A stretch of DNA of 64,000 bases from Bacillota bacterium (lineage in GTDB: Bacteria > Bacillota > Clostridia > Lachnospirales > Lachnospiraceae). The first letter of the stretch is position 1. Each line of letters opens with the position of its first letter. Below, one piece after another: positions 24,254 to 32,192 of the stretch. Under the pieces are notes generated by a model. That model made no database searches. It had not been told where the DNA came from and saw nothing but the letters and a program-made list of their open reading frames with translations. The translations under genes were made by a program, and so were the position numbers. Location: the NCBI GenBank assembly GCA_023390555.1, contig JAEWCQ010000015.1, positions 1 to 64,000 of the forward strand. The letters run 5' to 3'.

Positions 24254-26251
24254 TCAGCTTTCAAGCATCTTCTGTAATTCCTCTTCCGAGATCACGGCAA
24301 TCCCAAGCTCATTCGCCTTGACAAGTTTGCTTCCTGCATTCTCCCCTGCGAGAAGATATCCCGTCTTTTTCGACACGGAGCCGGAGACTTTTCCGCCGTG
24401 CTTTTCAATGAGTTCCGCCGCTTGTTTGCGATCCATCGTCGGCAATGTTCCTGTCACCACAAACGTCAGTCCCGCAAACCGGTCGTCGGTTCCCTCTCCC
24501 TGCACAGCCCGCATATTCACACCTGCGTCTTTCAAACGTTTCAGAATACATTTATTTCTTTCATCGGAGAAAAACTGCAAAATACAATCCGCACTGACAC
24601 CCCCGATATCATTGACCTGGAGCAGTGCATCCAGATCCGCCTGCATCAGTGCATCCATCGTCTGAAACTGTTTCATAATTGCCTTTGCCGCAGCCTTTCC
24701 GACATTCGGTATGCCAAGTCCGCACAGAAGCTGATAGGCATCATTTTCTTTTGATTTTTCAATGGAATCCAAGAGCTTGTCCGTATTTTTTTCCTTCCCG
24801 ATGATCCCCTGCTCAATCAGTTCTTCCCGATGGCTTTTCAGGTCATAGATATCCGCCACATCCTGAATATACTTGAGACGGACCAGTTCTTCGATATATA
24901 CGGTCCCAAATCCCTTGATATCCATCGCATCACGGCCGACAAAATTGATAATATGACGTTCCATCTGTGCCGGGCAGTTCGGGGAAGTACAGCGAGTATC
25001 CGCCGTATCCTTCTCCCGTTCTGTCTTTGCCCCACAGACCGGACAGACGGAAGGGATCTGAAAGACTGCTGTTCCCGATGGACGCTTTTCTTTCAGAACC
25101 TCCTTCACTTTCGGAATGATCTCGCCGGATTTGTACACGATGATCGTGTCTCCGATTCCCACTCCGAGCCCGTTAATGTAGTCCTGATTATGAAGTGTGG
25201 CGCGTGATACACTCGTTCCGCAGAGACGGATTGGTTCAAATACTGCCGTCGGGGTGATTCTTCCGGTTCTGCCCACCGACAACTCGATATCCAGCACTTT
25301 TGTCTCTTTTTCCTCCGGCGGATACTTATAGGCAATCGCCCATCTTGGTACTTTCGATGTGCTTCCAAGCTGTTCTCTGTCCGCAATGCGATTGAGTTTC
25401 ACAACAGCTCCGTCAATATCGTATCCAAGGTTCCCGCGGTTCTCCCCGATCTTTCGAATTGCCTCCCAGACTTCTTCCGCAGTATGGCAGATCGTATAGG
25501 CATCGATCACAGGGATACCCTGTTCTTTGAGAAATTCATATCCCTGCGTGTGCGTGGCAAATTCTTTTCCCTTTACATCCTGTACATTAAATATAAACAT
25601 CGAAAGATTTCGCTCTTTTGTGACTGTACTGTCTAACTGACGCAATGTCCCTGCCGCACAGTTTCTCGGATTCGCAAATGTCTTTTTTCCGAGAAGTTCC
25701 TGTTTCTCATTGACTTTGTCAAAAGACTCTGCAGTCATATAAACTTCTCCGCGGATTTCCAGATAAGGCAATTTCTCCTTGATCGTTTTTTTAACATCCC
25801 GGATCACCTTTGCGTTTGCCGTAACATCTTCACCGAAGTTTATGCCGTCGCCCCTGGTCTCTGCAAGTTTCAGTACCCCGTCCTCATAGCGAAGCGACAT
25901 GGAAAGTCCATCTATTTTGTATTCCACTACAAATTCCGGATCTTGCAGCTGTGCCTTCATTTCCTCCACAAAGGAATATACGTCTTCTTTTGAAAACACA
26001 TCCTGCAGGCTCAGCATCGGTACATTGTGGCGTACTAATACACCCGCTTCCCTTTTTGCGGCTCCGCCCACCCGCTGTGTCGGTGAATCCGGTACCACAT
26101 ATTCCGGATGGTCTTTCTCGAGCTGCTTCAATTCCTGCATGAGCTGGTCATACTCATAATCTGTGATCTCCGGATCATCCAGATTATAATATCTGTTTAT
26201 GTGATAGGCCAGGGTCTCCCTGAGCTGATCGATTCTTTCCTTTGGTTCCAT
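24254..26251 (-). CDS. ligA: NAD-dependent DNA ligase
   Basis: Seals nicks using NAD in replication and repair. It has 665 residues. The Ia domain (YYNLDDPEITDYEYDQLM) leads into the adenylation domain with active lysine K112 in YKIDG. Next come the OB fold, a four-cysteine zinc finger (CPVCGAKTE with CTSPNCPAQMER), helix-hairpin-helix repeats and a C-terminal BRCT domain (about 590-665). All parts are intact. rluF lies 33 nt upstream. Confidence 0.97.
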   Translation of the reverse strand: MEPKERIDQLRETLAYHINRYYNLDDPEITDYEYDQLMQELKQLEKDHPEYVVPDSPTQRVGGAAKREAGVLVRHNVPMLSLQDVFSKEDVYSFVEEMKAQLQDPEFVVEYKIDGLSMSLRYEDGVLKLAETRGDGINFGEDVTANAKVIRDVKKTIKEKLPYLEIRGEVYMTAESFDKVNEKQELLGKKTFANPRNCAAGTLRQLDSTVTKERNLSMFIFNVQDVKGKEFATHTQGYEFLKEQGIPVIDAYTICHTAEEVWEAIRKIGENRGNLGYDIDGAVVKLNRIADREQLGSTSKVPRWAIAYKYPPEEKETKVLDIELSVGRTGRITPTAVFEPIRLCGTSVSRATLHNQDYINGLGVGIGDTIIVYKSGEIIPKVKEVLKEKRPSGTAVFQIPSVCPVCGAKTEREKDTADTRCTSPNCPAQMERHIINFVGRDAMDIKGFGTVYIEELVRLKYIQDVADIYDLKSHREELIEQGIIGKEKNTDKLLDSIEKSKENDAYQLLCGLGIPNVGKAAAKAIMKQFQTMDALMQADLDALLQVNDIGGVSADCILQFFSDERNKCILKRLKDAGVNMRAVQGEGTDDRFAGLTFVVTGTLPTMDRKQAAELIEKHGGKVSGSVSKKTGYLLAGENAGSKLVKANELGIAVISEEELQKMLES

Positions 26252-26284
26252 TCCTGCGTCCTCCGTCGGTCTGTTTCTATCCGG

Positions 26285-27031
26285 TTATTTTCGTTTTGGA
26301 ATAACCGGCTGATTTGAAGAATTGCGAATCATATGATACAGGGTTTCCTGTTCCTGCTCCGTCACATGGCGGTATTTCCCGGATTCCAGATTCCCAAGTT
26401 CAATATTCATGATCCTGATACGTTCCAGTTTCCTCACTCGATAACCAAAATATTCACACATGCGCCTGATCTGTCTGTTCAGTCCCTGTGTCAGTATGAT
26501 TCGAAACTTGTGCTTTCCAAGTTTCTCCACACTGCACTTGCGGGTTGTCGTATTCAATTCCCGCAGTGGGACCCCGTTTGCCATTCCATGTACAAAGGAG
26601 TCGGTCACCTCCCGGTCTACCGTGACAATATATTCTTTCTCATGCATATTTCCGGAACGCATCATTTTGTTTACAATATCCCCATTATTGGTCATTAATA
26701 TCAGTCCCTCTGATTCTTTATCCAGTCTGCCAACCGGATAAATTCTGACCGGATAGTGAAGAAAGTCGACGATATTATGCGGTTCCCTCTTTTCCGCAGT
26801 GCAGACGATTCCTGCCGGCTTATTGACTGCAAGCAGAACCATCTCCTGCTCCGCGCAGACCTCTTCTCCCTTATAAGTTACCTTCTGTCCCGGCATGACA
26901 CGGTCACCCATTCCGGCAGTCCGGTCTTCTATACGTACATTTCCCGCTTCAATCTGTCTGTCTGCCTCACGTCTGGAACAGACGCCTGCCTCACTGAGAT
27001 ATTTATTAATTCTTATTCCTGTATTCTGCAT
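26285..27031 (-). CDS. rluF: 23S rRNA pseudouridine synthase, RluF-like
   Basis: Converts uridine to pseudouridine in 23S rRNA. It has 248 residues. An S4 RNA-binding domain (RINKYLSEAGVCSRREADRQ) occupies the first 60 residues. The catalytic aspartate is D104 in GRLDKESEGL. The later segment GLNRQIRRMCEYFGYRVRKL and the LERIRIMNI that follows it resemble E. coli RluF more than RluB or RluE. The exact target uridine is inferred. It is 33 nt upstream of ligA, probably in the same transcript. Confidence 0.85.
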   Translation of the reverse strand: MQNTGIRINKYLSEAGVCSRREADRQIEAGNVRIEDRTAGMGDRVMPGQKVTYKGEEVCAEQEMVLLAVNKPAGIVCTAEKREPHNIVDFLHYPVRIYPVGRLDKESEGLILMTNNGDIVNKMMRSGNMHEKEYIVTVDREVTDSFVHGMANGVPLRELNTTTRKCSVEKLGKHKFRIILTQGLNRQIRRMCEYFGYRVRKLERIRIMNIELGNLESGKYRHVTEQEQETLYHMIRNSSNQPVIPKRK

Positions 27032-27047
27032 CTTCCACCTGCCAAAA

Positions 27048-27075
27048 ACGGAGGCCCTTCGACCTCCGTATTTTT
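27048..27075 (-). terminator. Terminator between the SH3-repeat gene and rluF
   Basis: ACGGAGG (27048-27054) and CCTCCGT (27063-27069) pair. T-rich runs on both strands flank the hairpin. On the minus strand it would end the 27088-28371 transcript just ahead of rluF. Confidence 0.75.
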
Positions 27076-27087
27076 ATCACAACACCT

Positions 27088-28371
27088 TTATTGCAACAAT
27101 TCCGTCTTTATGTATCCGCTCTTACCATTCCAGTCTACCTTGGTCCAGCCCTCCGCATAACTCATTACGACTGTGACCTTTTCTCCGGCAAAGGCTGTCC
27201 CAACTTTGTCCGCCGTCTCACTCATAGATGATCTGATATTGATCGATTGAGAAAGCGTCACCTGCGTTCCTTCCGGAATTGCGGTCGCCGTTGTATCTGT
27301 CTGAGGTGCTTCGGCAGAAACATAATCGCTCTTTATATATGCCTCGGTGCCGTTGTAATCGAGCTTGCTCCAACCGTCATCTGTCGTTCCGGTTCTTGTG
27401 AGAGCCGTACCGGCCGGAACCTTTTCGACCACGTCAGCGCTTTCATTTGCCTGTGCCCGGATATTCACGGTCTCTGTTGTATAAACGGTCTCCGTCGTAG
27501 CCGGGGTCTCAGCGGCCGGAGTCTCCGATGCTGGCGTTTCGGATGCAGGAGTCTCAGAAACCGGCTGTTCCGTTGCCGGCTGCTCGGTCGCAGGCTGTTC
27601 TGTTTCCGTACCTGCTTCAGCCACGCTCTGTGCCCATGCTTTATATGCATCTGCTATTGTCGTATCAATCATGGTCTTTAGTTTGTCATCTGCCGCAATC
27701 GCCGCTTCATACTTCTGCTGCACATCTGTCTGGAGCGCAAGCACATCATCTTCCAGCTCAAAGCTGTCAATCAACGATTTGATTTTCGCATTCAGATCCG
27801 TTTCCTGATTCAGCAGATTAAACTGACTGTAGAGATTATCAATATAGAGTTTTCCGTCATCATCCGTACTTACATAGAAGAAATCAAGCCCCGGAGCGGC
27901 TGTATCCACATCTTTAAATTTGATTTCCAGATATACGGAAACCAGATAGGATTTGTTATCGAGTCCTTTTTTCGTATAGCACTTGATATTCTCATAGCTA
28001 TCGACATATTCAGAGAACATTTTAATAAAGCTCTTCTCATTATCAGAAACCGGATAGGCATATTTTTGAAGTTTATCAAGATCACCCGCTGCATATGCCT
28101 CGTAGTAATTGTCAATCAGTTTATTGACTTTCGGATTTGCATCCACCTGATATTCACTGATTTCCGTAGATTCCGTCAATGCTTCTGTCCCGTCCGATAC
28201 AGCCTTCGTACCGGTAGGTGCCGTACATTTTGCAAGAATAACCACCAGCACAATAAAAAGTGCACCTGCTGCGAAGTAGCGTGCATTCTTCTTTACAAAT
28301 TCAATTGCCTTATTTATGGAAAAGTCCTTAAAAAAACCGGACACTTTATCTTTTAATTCAGATGATTTCAT
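27088..28371 (-). CDS. Membrane-anchored protein with two C-terminal SH3b domains
   Basis: 427 residues from the ATG at 28371 (AGGAGG 12 nt upstream; a start eight codons earlier has no RBS). One N-terminal membrane helix (about 32-52) leaves the rest outside. A helical domain of unknown function (about 75-235) is followed by a repeat linker rich in ATEQP and SETPA units, then two bacterial SH3 domains with VNIRAQANESADVVEKVPAG and INIRSSMSETADKVGTAFAG. Such SH3b pairs usually bind cell-wall peptide. It has its own promoter and terminator. The function is unknown. Confidence 0.82.
   Translation of the reverse strand: MKSSELKDKVSGFFKDFSINKAIEFVKKNARYFAAGALFIVLVVILAKCTAPTGTKAVSDGTEALTESTEISEYQVDANPKVNKLIDNYYEAYAAGDLDKLQKYAYPVSDNEKSFIKMFSEYVDSYENIKCYTKKGLDNKSYLVSVYLEIKFKDVDTAAPGLDFFYVSTDDDGKLYIDNLYSQFNLLNQETDLNAKIKSLIDSFELEDDVLALQTDVQQKYEAAIAADDKLKTMIDTTIADAYKAWAQSVAEAGTETEQPATEQPATEQPVSETPASETPASETPAAETPATTETVYTTETVNIRAQANESADVVEKVPAGTALTRTGTTDDGWSKLDYNGTEAYIKSDYVSAEAPQTDTTATAIPEGTQVTLSQSINIRSSMSETADKVGTAFAGEKVTVVMSYAEGWTKVDWNGKSGYIKTELLQ
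27476..27605 (-). repeat. Tandem ATEQP / SETPA coding repeat
   Basis: Inside the SH3-repeat gene the linker is built from 15-bp units encoding ATEQP (three copies, the last with a changed ending) and SETPA-type units (about four). Copy number is likely to vary by slippage. Confidence 0.75.
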
Positions 28372-28447
28372 TCTGATAACGAGCCTCCTGATCATTTATT
28401 TTATTTATGTCAAACATATGTAGTTTATCAGCATAGAATTAATTTCA

Positions 28448-28476
28448 ATGATAATACACCAACTGTGAAAAGTCAA
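28448..28476 (-). promoter_or_regulatory. Promoter of the SH3-repeat gene
   Basis: On the minus strand: -35 TTGACT (28476-28471), 17-bp spacer, -10 TATCAT (28453-28448). It leaves a leader of about 70 nt with nothing else recognised. Confidence 0.55.
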
Positions 28477-28512
28477 ATTCTAATATCTTAATTTTTCCTG
28501 TATATCCCTGTC

Positions 28513-28553
28513 AAAAAATTCCAGAAAACATTTTTCTTTTGTTTCCCGGAATT
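28513..28553 (-). terminator. Terminator of the ceramidase-like gene
   Basis: On the minus strand a 13-bp stem (28553-28541 with 28529-28517, two G-T pairs) closes an 11-nt A-rich loop and leads into T6. Confidence 0.8.
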
Positions 28554-28586
28554 CTTTTTAAACTGCTTCTATAATATTTGGAATCC

Positions 28587-29843
28587 TTACATGTGCATGT
28601 GCTCCCATTCGGTAAGTACAAGTTTTACCAGACGATCCGCCGTATCCTTCCGAAACGGCATGACATGGCCATGAAACGGATAGTACTGCAAATAACTGTA
28701 TAAGGTTTCATAGCCTCCCTTTTCCCATTCTTCGCTGTGCGGAAGGTACCCGTCACAGCCATTGGTATATCCGTTCAAAAAAAGGAAAGGTGCATGTGCC
28801 AATTTGGCTGCAGCAAGCGATAGTTCGCAGAAGATTTCATCCGAAACGCCGCATAAGCAACCGCCGTTCAGACGGAAAAACTGAATTTCTCTTTCCTGAA
28901 CCTGCTTTGCAATACCGAAATTCCGAAGTGATTCACACTCTGCCAGCCATTCCCGTCCGTCTATACCGAACAGATTTTTCGCATCATCTGCAATCTGCAC
29001 TGCCTCTGTTTTTGAAGGTACATCGGAGCAGAAGTTCAGTTTTCTGGTGTACATCTCCAGATTCCTGACCTCTTCCGGTTCAAAGTTTAATTTCTTCGCT
29101 GAATGCAGTAGAATATCTGATATCCGGTATAAATCCGTGATATCACCGCCATTTATTTTATCCACGCCTGCCGGTTTGATATTCCCGGAAGCCCCCTGAA
29201 CCAGCATTACCGGACAGCCAAAATATTCCTGCAACTGTGTGCGGGCAACCCCAAAATAGTCGCTTGAAATTTTATTGCTGTTTTTCATCAGAATGTTTGC
29301 ATGCGCTGTCACCCGCAAAACAACAGCCATCGGATGACCGGCTGCCGCATGTGTAATCTGTAGTGCTCCCAGACGTCTATCGACCGCTTCACAACCTTCT
29401 CTGCGATTTTCACCGATTTCCGTATCCGTCTGCGCCCAACCGGCCACACTTGGTTTTAGTTTTTCAATTGCTTTTGCAGCACATTGCCCAATCCGATCAC
29501 ACAGCAGCTGATAATACCGCTTTCCATTTAACGGCGATAGCGGTGCAGGTGCCGAATGTGTATGGGAAAAACAAAGCATGACATAGGAAACCCCGGTTTC
29601 CAATTGCTCTGCAATGATCAAACGGACTTTATCCGAAAGAGTCGTCGTCAATCCAAGACTGTCAATTGCAGTCAGGCAGTATCTTCTGCCGCAAAATTCC
29701 AGCACAAGTATCTGTGCATACAACGGATGCAGAACATCCGTTGCCCTGCTGTCCTCCCGGTAACATCCGATCAGCTCGACCGGAAAATCAGGCGTAATAT
29801 TTGTCTGCGCATAAGCAGCTTTTAAATTAGATTCATGATTCAT
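28587..29843 (-). CDS. Neutral/alkaline ceramidase-like protein, no signal peptide
   Basis: 418 residues. The N-terminal part of the neutral ceramidase fold is visible: AAYAQTNITPDFP, GCYRED, the metal-binding FSHTHSAPAP, later VTAHANILMK (second metal histidine region), LVQGASGNIKPAG and NGYTNGCDGYLP. In known ceramidases these frame a zinc site that cleaves the amide bond of ceramide. This protein is shorter than classic ceramidases (over 600 residues) and lacks both a signal peptide and the C-terminal immunoglobulin-like domain, so the real substrate may be another amide or peptide. RBS AAAGGAGA precedes the ATG. A structured leader lies upstream. Confidence 0.75.
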   Translation of the reverse strand: MNHESNLKAAYAQTNITPDFPVELIGCYREDSRATDVLHPLYAQILVLEFCGRRYCLTAIDSLGLTTTLSDKVRLIIAEQLETGVSYVMLCFSHTHSAPAPLSPLNGKRYYQLLCDRIGQCAAKAIEKLKPSVAGWAQTDTEIGENRREGCEAVDRRLGALQITHAAAGHPMAVVLRVTAHANILMKNSNKISSDYFGVARTQLQEYFGCPVMLVQGASGNIKPAGVDKINGGDITDLYRISDILLHSAKKLNFEPEEVRNLEMYTRKLNFCSDVPSKTEAVQIADDAKNLFGIDGREWLAECESLRNFGIAKQVQEREIQFFRLNGGCLCGVSDEIFCELSLAAAKLAHAPFLFLNGYTNGCDGYLPHSEEWEKGGYETLYSYLQYYPFHGHVMPFRKDTADRLVKLVLTEWEHMHM

Positions 29844-29888
29844 ATGGCTTTCTCCTTTTCGTTCATTTTCAAATGATTTGTATTTTGG

Positions 29889-30036
29889 ACAAAGCCTTTT
29901 CCAGGGTGGAACATCACTTCATGTATCCTTCACCCTGTCAGGCTTTACATGAAGTTTTTACAATTGTAAGTCTCATAAAATCACCTCCATTCGCGGAGCA
30001 CTTTCTTTTCGAGGAAATCAGCCCTTGAGCCCTCGT
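29889..30036 (-). ncRNA. Candidate structured leader RNA, possibly pseudoknotted
   Basis: On the minus strand the segment between tRNA-Arg and the ceramidase-like gene can form four helices: CGAGG/CCTCG (30035-30010); CTCC/GGAG (29998-29985), which buries a Shine-Dalgarno sequence; a two-part stem AAAGCC + CAGGGTG with CACCCTG + GGCTTT (29946-29931 with 29908-29891); and ACTTCATGT (29955-29947) with ACATGAAGT (29924-29916). The last pairs into the loop of the third, giving an H-type pseudoknot or a switch. No clear promoter is seen. Class unknown. Confidence 0.45.
29938..29976 (-). CDS. Candidate 12-residue leader peptide
   Basis: ATG at 29976 is preceded by GGAGGTGAT, a near-perfect Shine-Dalgarno. 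The frame encodes MRLTIVKTSCKA and stops at 29938. The stop lies between two helices of the candidate leader RNA, so a translating ribosome would cover one strand of the pseudoknot. Whether it is really translated cannot be judged from one sequence; it may be a chance ORF within a non-coding RNA. Confidence 0.3.
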   Translation of the reverse strand: MRLTIVKTSCKA

Positions 30037-30065
30037 CAGAACAAACTTTTCCCCGTAAAACAAAA

Positions 30066-30090
30066 ATAAACCGTTGAAATTCAACGGTTT
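30066..30090 (-). terminator. Terminator of tRNA-Arg
   Basis: AAACCGTTGA and TCAACGGTTT (30068-30077 and 30081-30090) form a 10-bp stem followed on the minus strand by TATTTTTG. Confidence 0.8.
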
Positions 30091-30095
30091 AAACA

Positions 30096-30167
30096 TGCAC
30101 CCGGCGGGAATCGAACCCGCATTACCGGAGTCGGAGTCCGGTGTTCTATCCATTAGACTACGGTTGC
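30096..30167 (-). tRNA. tRNA-Arg (anticodon CCG)
   Basis: Minus-strand cloverleaf. Acceptor GCAACCG with CGGGTGC, anticodon arm CCGGA/TCCGG with loop CTCCGAC and anticodon CCG, T arm GCGGG/CCCGC. The discriminator is A and CCA is not encoded. It reads the CGG arginine codon. Acceptor pair 4-69 is an A-G mismatch, the only flaw in the fold. Confidence 0.93.
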
Positions 30168-30179
30168 AGACACCTATGT

Positions 30180-30208
30180 ATAATAATACACAATGAGAAA
30201 AATGTCAA
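30180..30208 (-). promoter_or_regulatory. Promoter of tRNA-Arg
   Basis: On the minus strand: consensus -35 TTGACA (30208-30203), 17-bp spacer, -10 TATTAT (30185-30180). Confidence 0.75.
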
Positions 30209-30241
30209 ACACAAATGTTTTTTTCATCCGGTTGAACATGA

Positions 30242-30270
30242 TTGACAGATATCACAATTTCCATTAAGAT
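30242..30270 (+). promoter_or_regulatory. Promoter of the DAHP synthase gene
   Basis: Consensus -35 TTGACA (30242-30247), 17-bp spacer, -10 TAAGAT (30265-30270). The expected start is near 30277, about 109 nt before the ATG. Confidence 0.65.
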
Positions 30271-30290
30271 AGGCTACAGATAGCCTTTTT
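30271..30290 (+). promoter_or_regulatory. Terminator-like hairpin at the aro transcription start
   Basis: AGGCTA and TAGCCT close a CAGA loop and are followed by T5, directly after the -10. A second hairpin, GCAGAA/TTCTGC, lies at 30315-30330. No plus-strand gene lies upstream that would need termination. It could be an attenuator, a start-site feature or chance. Confidence 0.35.
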
Positions 30291-30385
30291 GATACTTTCG
30301 AACCGGAAGAGAAAGCAGAAATAATTCTGCATGATTCATTAGAATAAGTGCTAGTATACGAATAAACACAAAGGAGACTGCAAAA

Positions 30386-31417
30386 ATGAGTTTTACCTAT
30401 TTAAATCAATTACCGTCACCGGAAGATATCCGCAGAGAGTACCCGCTTGCTGCCAAATTTCAAGAGTTGAAGGCAACGCGTGATGCTGAAATCCGCAAGG
30501 TACTGACTGGTGAAGACGACCGTTTTCTGGTAATCATCGGACCTTGCTCCGCAGACAGCGAAGATTCTGTCTGTGACTATGTGAGCCGTCTTACTGCTGT
30601 TGCAGAAAAAATCAAAGACCGCGTCATCATCATTCCACGTGTCTATACCAATAAACCGCGAACTACCGGAGAAGGATATAAGGGAATTGCCACCCAGCCG
30701 GATCCGGAAAAAGCTCCTGACATGGTTGCCGGACTGATTGCCATGCGTAAAATGCAGATACGCGCAATTGAAGAAAGCGGCCTTACACCGGCGGATGAGA
30801 TGCTCTATCCGGAAAACTGGAGCTATATTGAGGATCTGTTATCCTATGTGGCAATCGGTGCCCGCTCTGTGGAAGATCAGCAGCATCGTCTTACCGTAAG
30901 CGGTTTCGATGTCGCTTCCGGCATGAAAAATCCTACCAGCGGAGATTTTTCCGTTATGCTCAATTCTGTCTATGCCGCACAGCATTCGCACCACTTTACT
31001 TATCGCGGTTATGAGGTTGAGACCTCCGGAAATGAATTGACGCACGTTGTACTTCGCGGTGCTGTCAGCAAACACGGAAACAGTACCCAGAACTATCATT
31101 ATGAAGATATCATGAGACTTGTACAGATGTACAATGAACGCGACCTGAAGAATCCGGCGGCCATTATCGATGCCAACCATTCAAACTCCAATAAACTGTA
31201 TGAGGAACAGATCCGTATTGTCAAGGAGGTAATGCACAACCGCAAATTATCCAATGACATCAAAAAAATGGTAAAAGGCGTAATGATTGAAAGTTATATC
31301 GAACCTGGATGTCAGAAAATCGGAGATCACATTTACGGCAAATCCATTACCGATCCGTGTCTCGGGTGGAAGGAATCCGAAGAACTGCTCTATACAATTG
31401 CAGAAATGAATCAGTAA
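30386..31417 (+). CDS. aroF: 3-deoxy-7-phosphoheptulonate synthase, class I (AroF/G/H type)
   Basis: First step of the shikimate pathway: joins phosphoenolpyruvate and erythrose 4-phosphate. It has 343 residues. Class-I motifs are visible: IIGPCSADSEDSV, the PEP-binding RVYTNKPRTTGEGYKG with its conserved arginine, IGARSVEDQQHR, IIDANHSNSNK, and IEPGCQKIGDHIYGKSITDPC at the C-terminus (shown in part). The N-terminal extension of about 40 residues is the region that binds the feedback amino acid in E. coli enzymes; which one is used here is not evident, so the symbol is a family-level choice. AAAGGAGA precedes the ATG. Confidence 0.92.
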   Translation: MSFTYLNQLPSPEDIRREYPLAAKFQELKATRDAEIRKVLTGEDDRFLVIIGPCSADSEDSVCDYVSRLTAVAEKIKDRVIIIPRVYTNKPRTTGEGYKGIATQPDPEKAPDMVAGLIAMRKMQIRAIEESGLTPADEMLYPENWSYIEDLLSYVAIGARSVEDQQHRLTVSGFDVASGMKNPTSGDFSVMLNSVYAAQHSHHFTYRGYEVETSGNELTHVVLRGAVSKHGNSTQNYHYEDIMRLVQMYNERDLKNPAAIIDANHSNSNKLYEEQIRIVKEVMHNRKLSNDIKKMVKGVMIESYIEPGCQKIGDHIYGKSITDPCLGWKESEELLYTIAEMNQ

Positions 31418-31422
31418 CATAC

Positions 31423-31459
31423 AAAATGCAAGTTTCTTCACACGGAGAACTTGCATTTT
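31423..31459 (+). terminator. Terminator of the DAHP synthase gene
   Basis: AAAATGCAAGTT (31423-31434) and AACTTGCATTTT (31448-31459) form a 12-bp stem ending in T4, on the plus strand. Confidence 0.8.
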
Positions 31460-31565
31460 CCTATTCTGTGTTTTCGAAAACGTCAATAACACATTCCGCA
31501 AATTGAATACGAATCACAGAACGAATGAAACCGTTTTAAATTTAGGAAAAAAGGAGAAACGTAAC

Positions 31566-32165
31566 ATGGAAACGAAAACATTCAGACTTGTGCAGGAGAC
31601 AGATGCGGCAGAACTTCTGGCGATCTATGAACCCTATATCCGGGAAACGGCTGTCACGTTTGAATATGACACTCCCTCCGTGGAGGAATTTAAAAACCGC
31701 ATAAGAGAAATATCGTCTGACTATCCTTATATTGTCTGCCTCGCGGACAAAACAATCATCGGTTATGCATATGCACACAGACAAATGGAACGGGCCGCAT
31801 ACCAGTGGAATGCAGAACTTTCAGTCTATATAGACAAGACCCGCCTGCGCTGCGGAGCGGGAAAAGCACTTTACAGTGCCCTAATGGAACTATTACAGCT
31901 GCAAAATGTCCGCAATGTTTACGGAGGCGTTACATCTCCGAATGTAAACAGCGAAAAGCTGCACGAATATTTTGGATTTCAAAGATTAGGCACATACCAC
32001 AGCACAGGATACAAATGCGGTGCTTGGCATGATGTCACTTGGTTCGAAAAGACAATTGGCGATTATGACCTTGCACCAACGCCCTTCCTGTCAATTCAGG
32101 ACATCGATCAAAACAGAATCGGGGAAATATTGACGCGTCACGGTCAAATGCTCTCTTCCGTCTAA
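31566..32165 (+). CDS. GNAT N-acetyltransferase (phosphinothricin/methionine-sulfoximine type)
   Basis: 199 residues with the GNAT fold. The N-terminal segment FRLVQETDAAELLAIYEPYI, then ETAVTFEYDTPSVEEF, and the acetyl-CoA loop RCGAGKALYSALMELL resemble the Pat/MddA group, which acetylates glutamate analogues such as methionine sulfoximine. The substrate here is not known. I start at the ATG at 31566 with AAAGGAG upstream rather than 21 codons earlier, where no RBS is seen. It ends 27 nt from the convergent xerD. Confidence 0.82.
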   Translation: METKTFRLVQETDAAELLAIYEPYIRETAVTFEYDTPSVEEFKNRIREISSDYPYIVCLADKTIIGYAYAHRQMERAAYQWNAELSVYIDKTRLRCGAGKALYSALMELLQLQNVRNVYGGVTSPNVNSEKLHEYFGFQRLGTYHSTGYKCGAWHDVTWFEKTIGDYDLAPTPFLSIQDIDQNRIGEILTRHGQMLSSV

Positions 32166-32192
32166 ACAGGCACCCTCATCAGAACTTCATCC

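Noticed and set aside
29938..30153. 71-codon frame across tRNA-Arg
   Set aside because: Its first half is the tRNA read as protein. Only the last 12 codons have a good ribosome binding site, and these are reported separately with low confidence.
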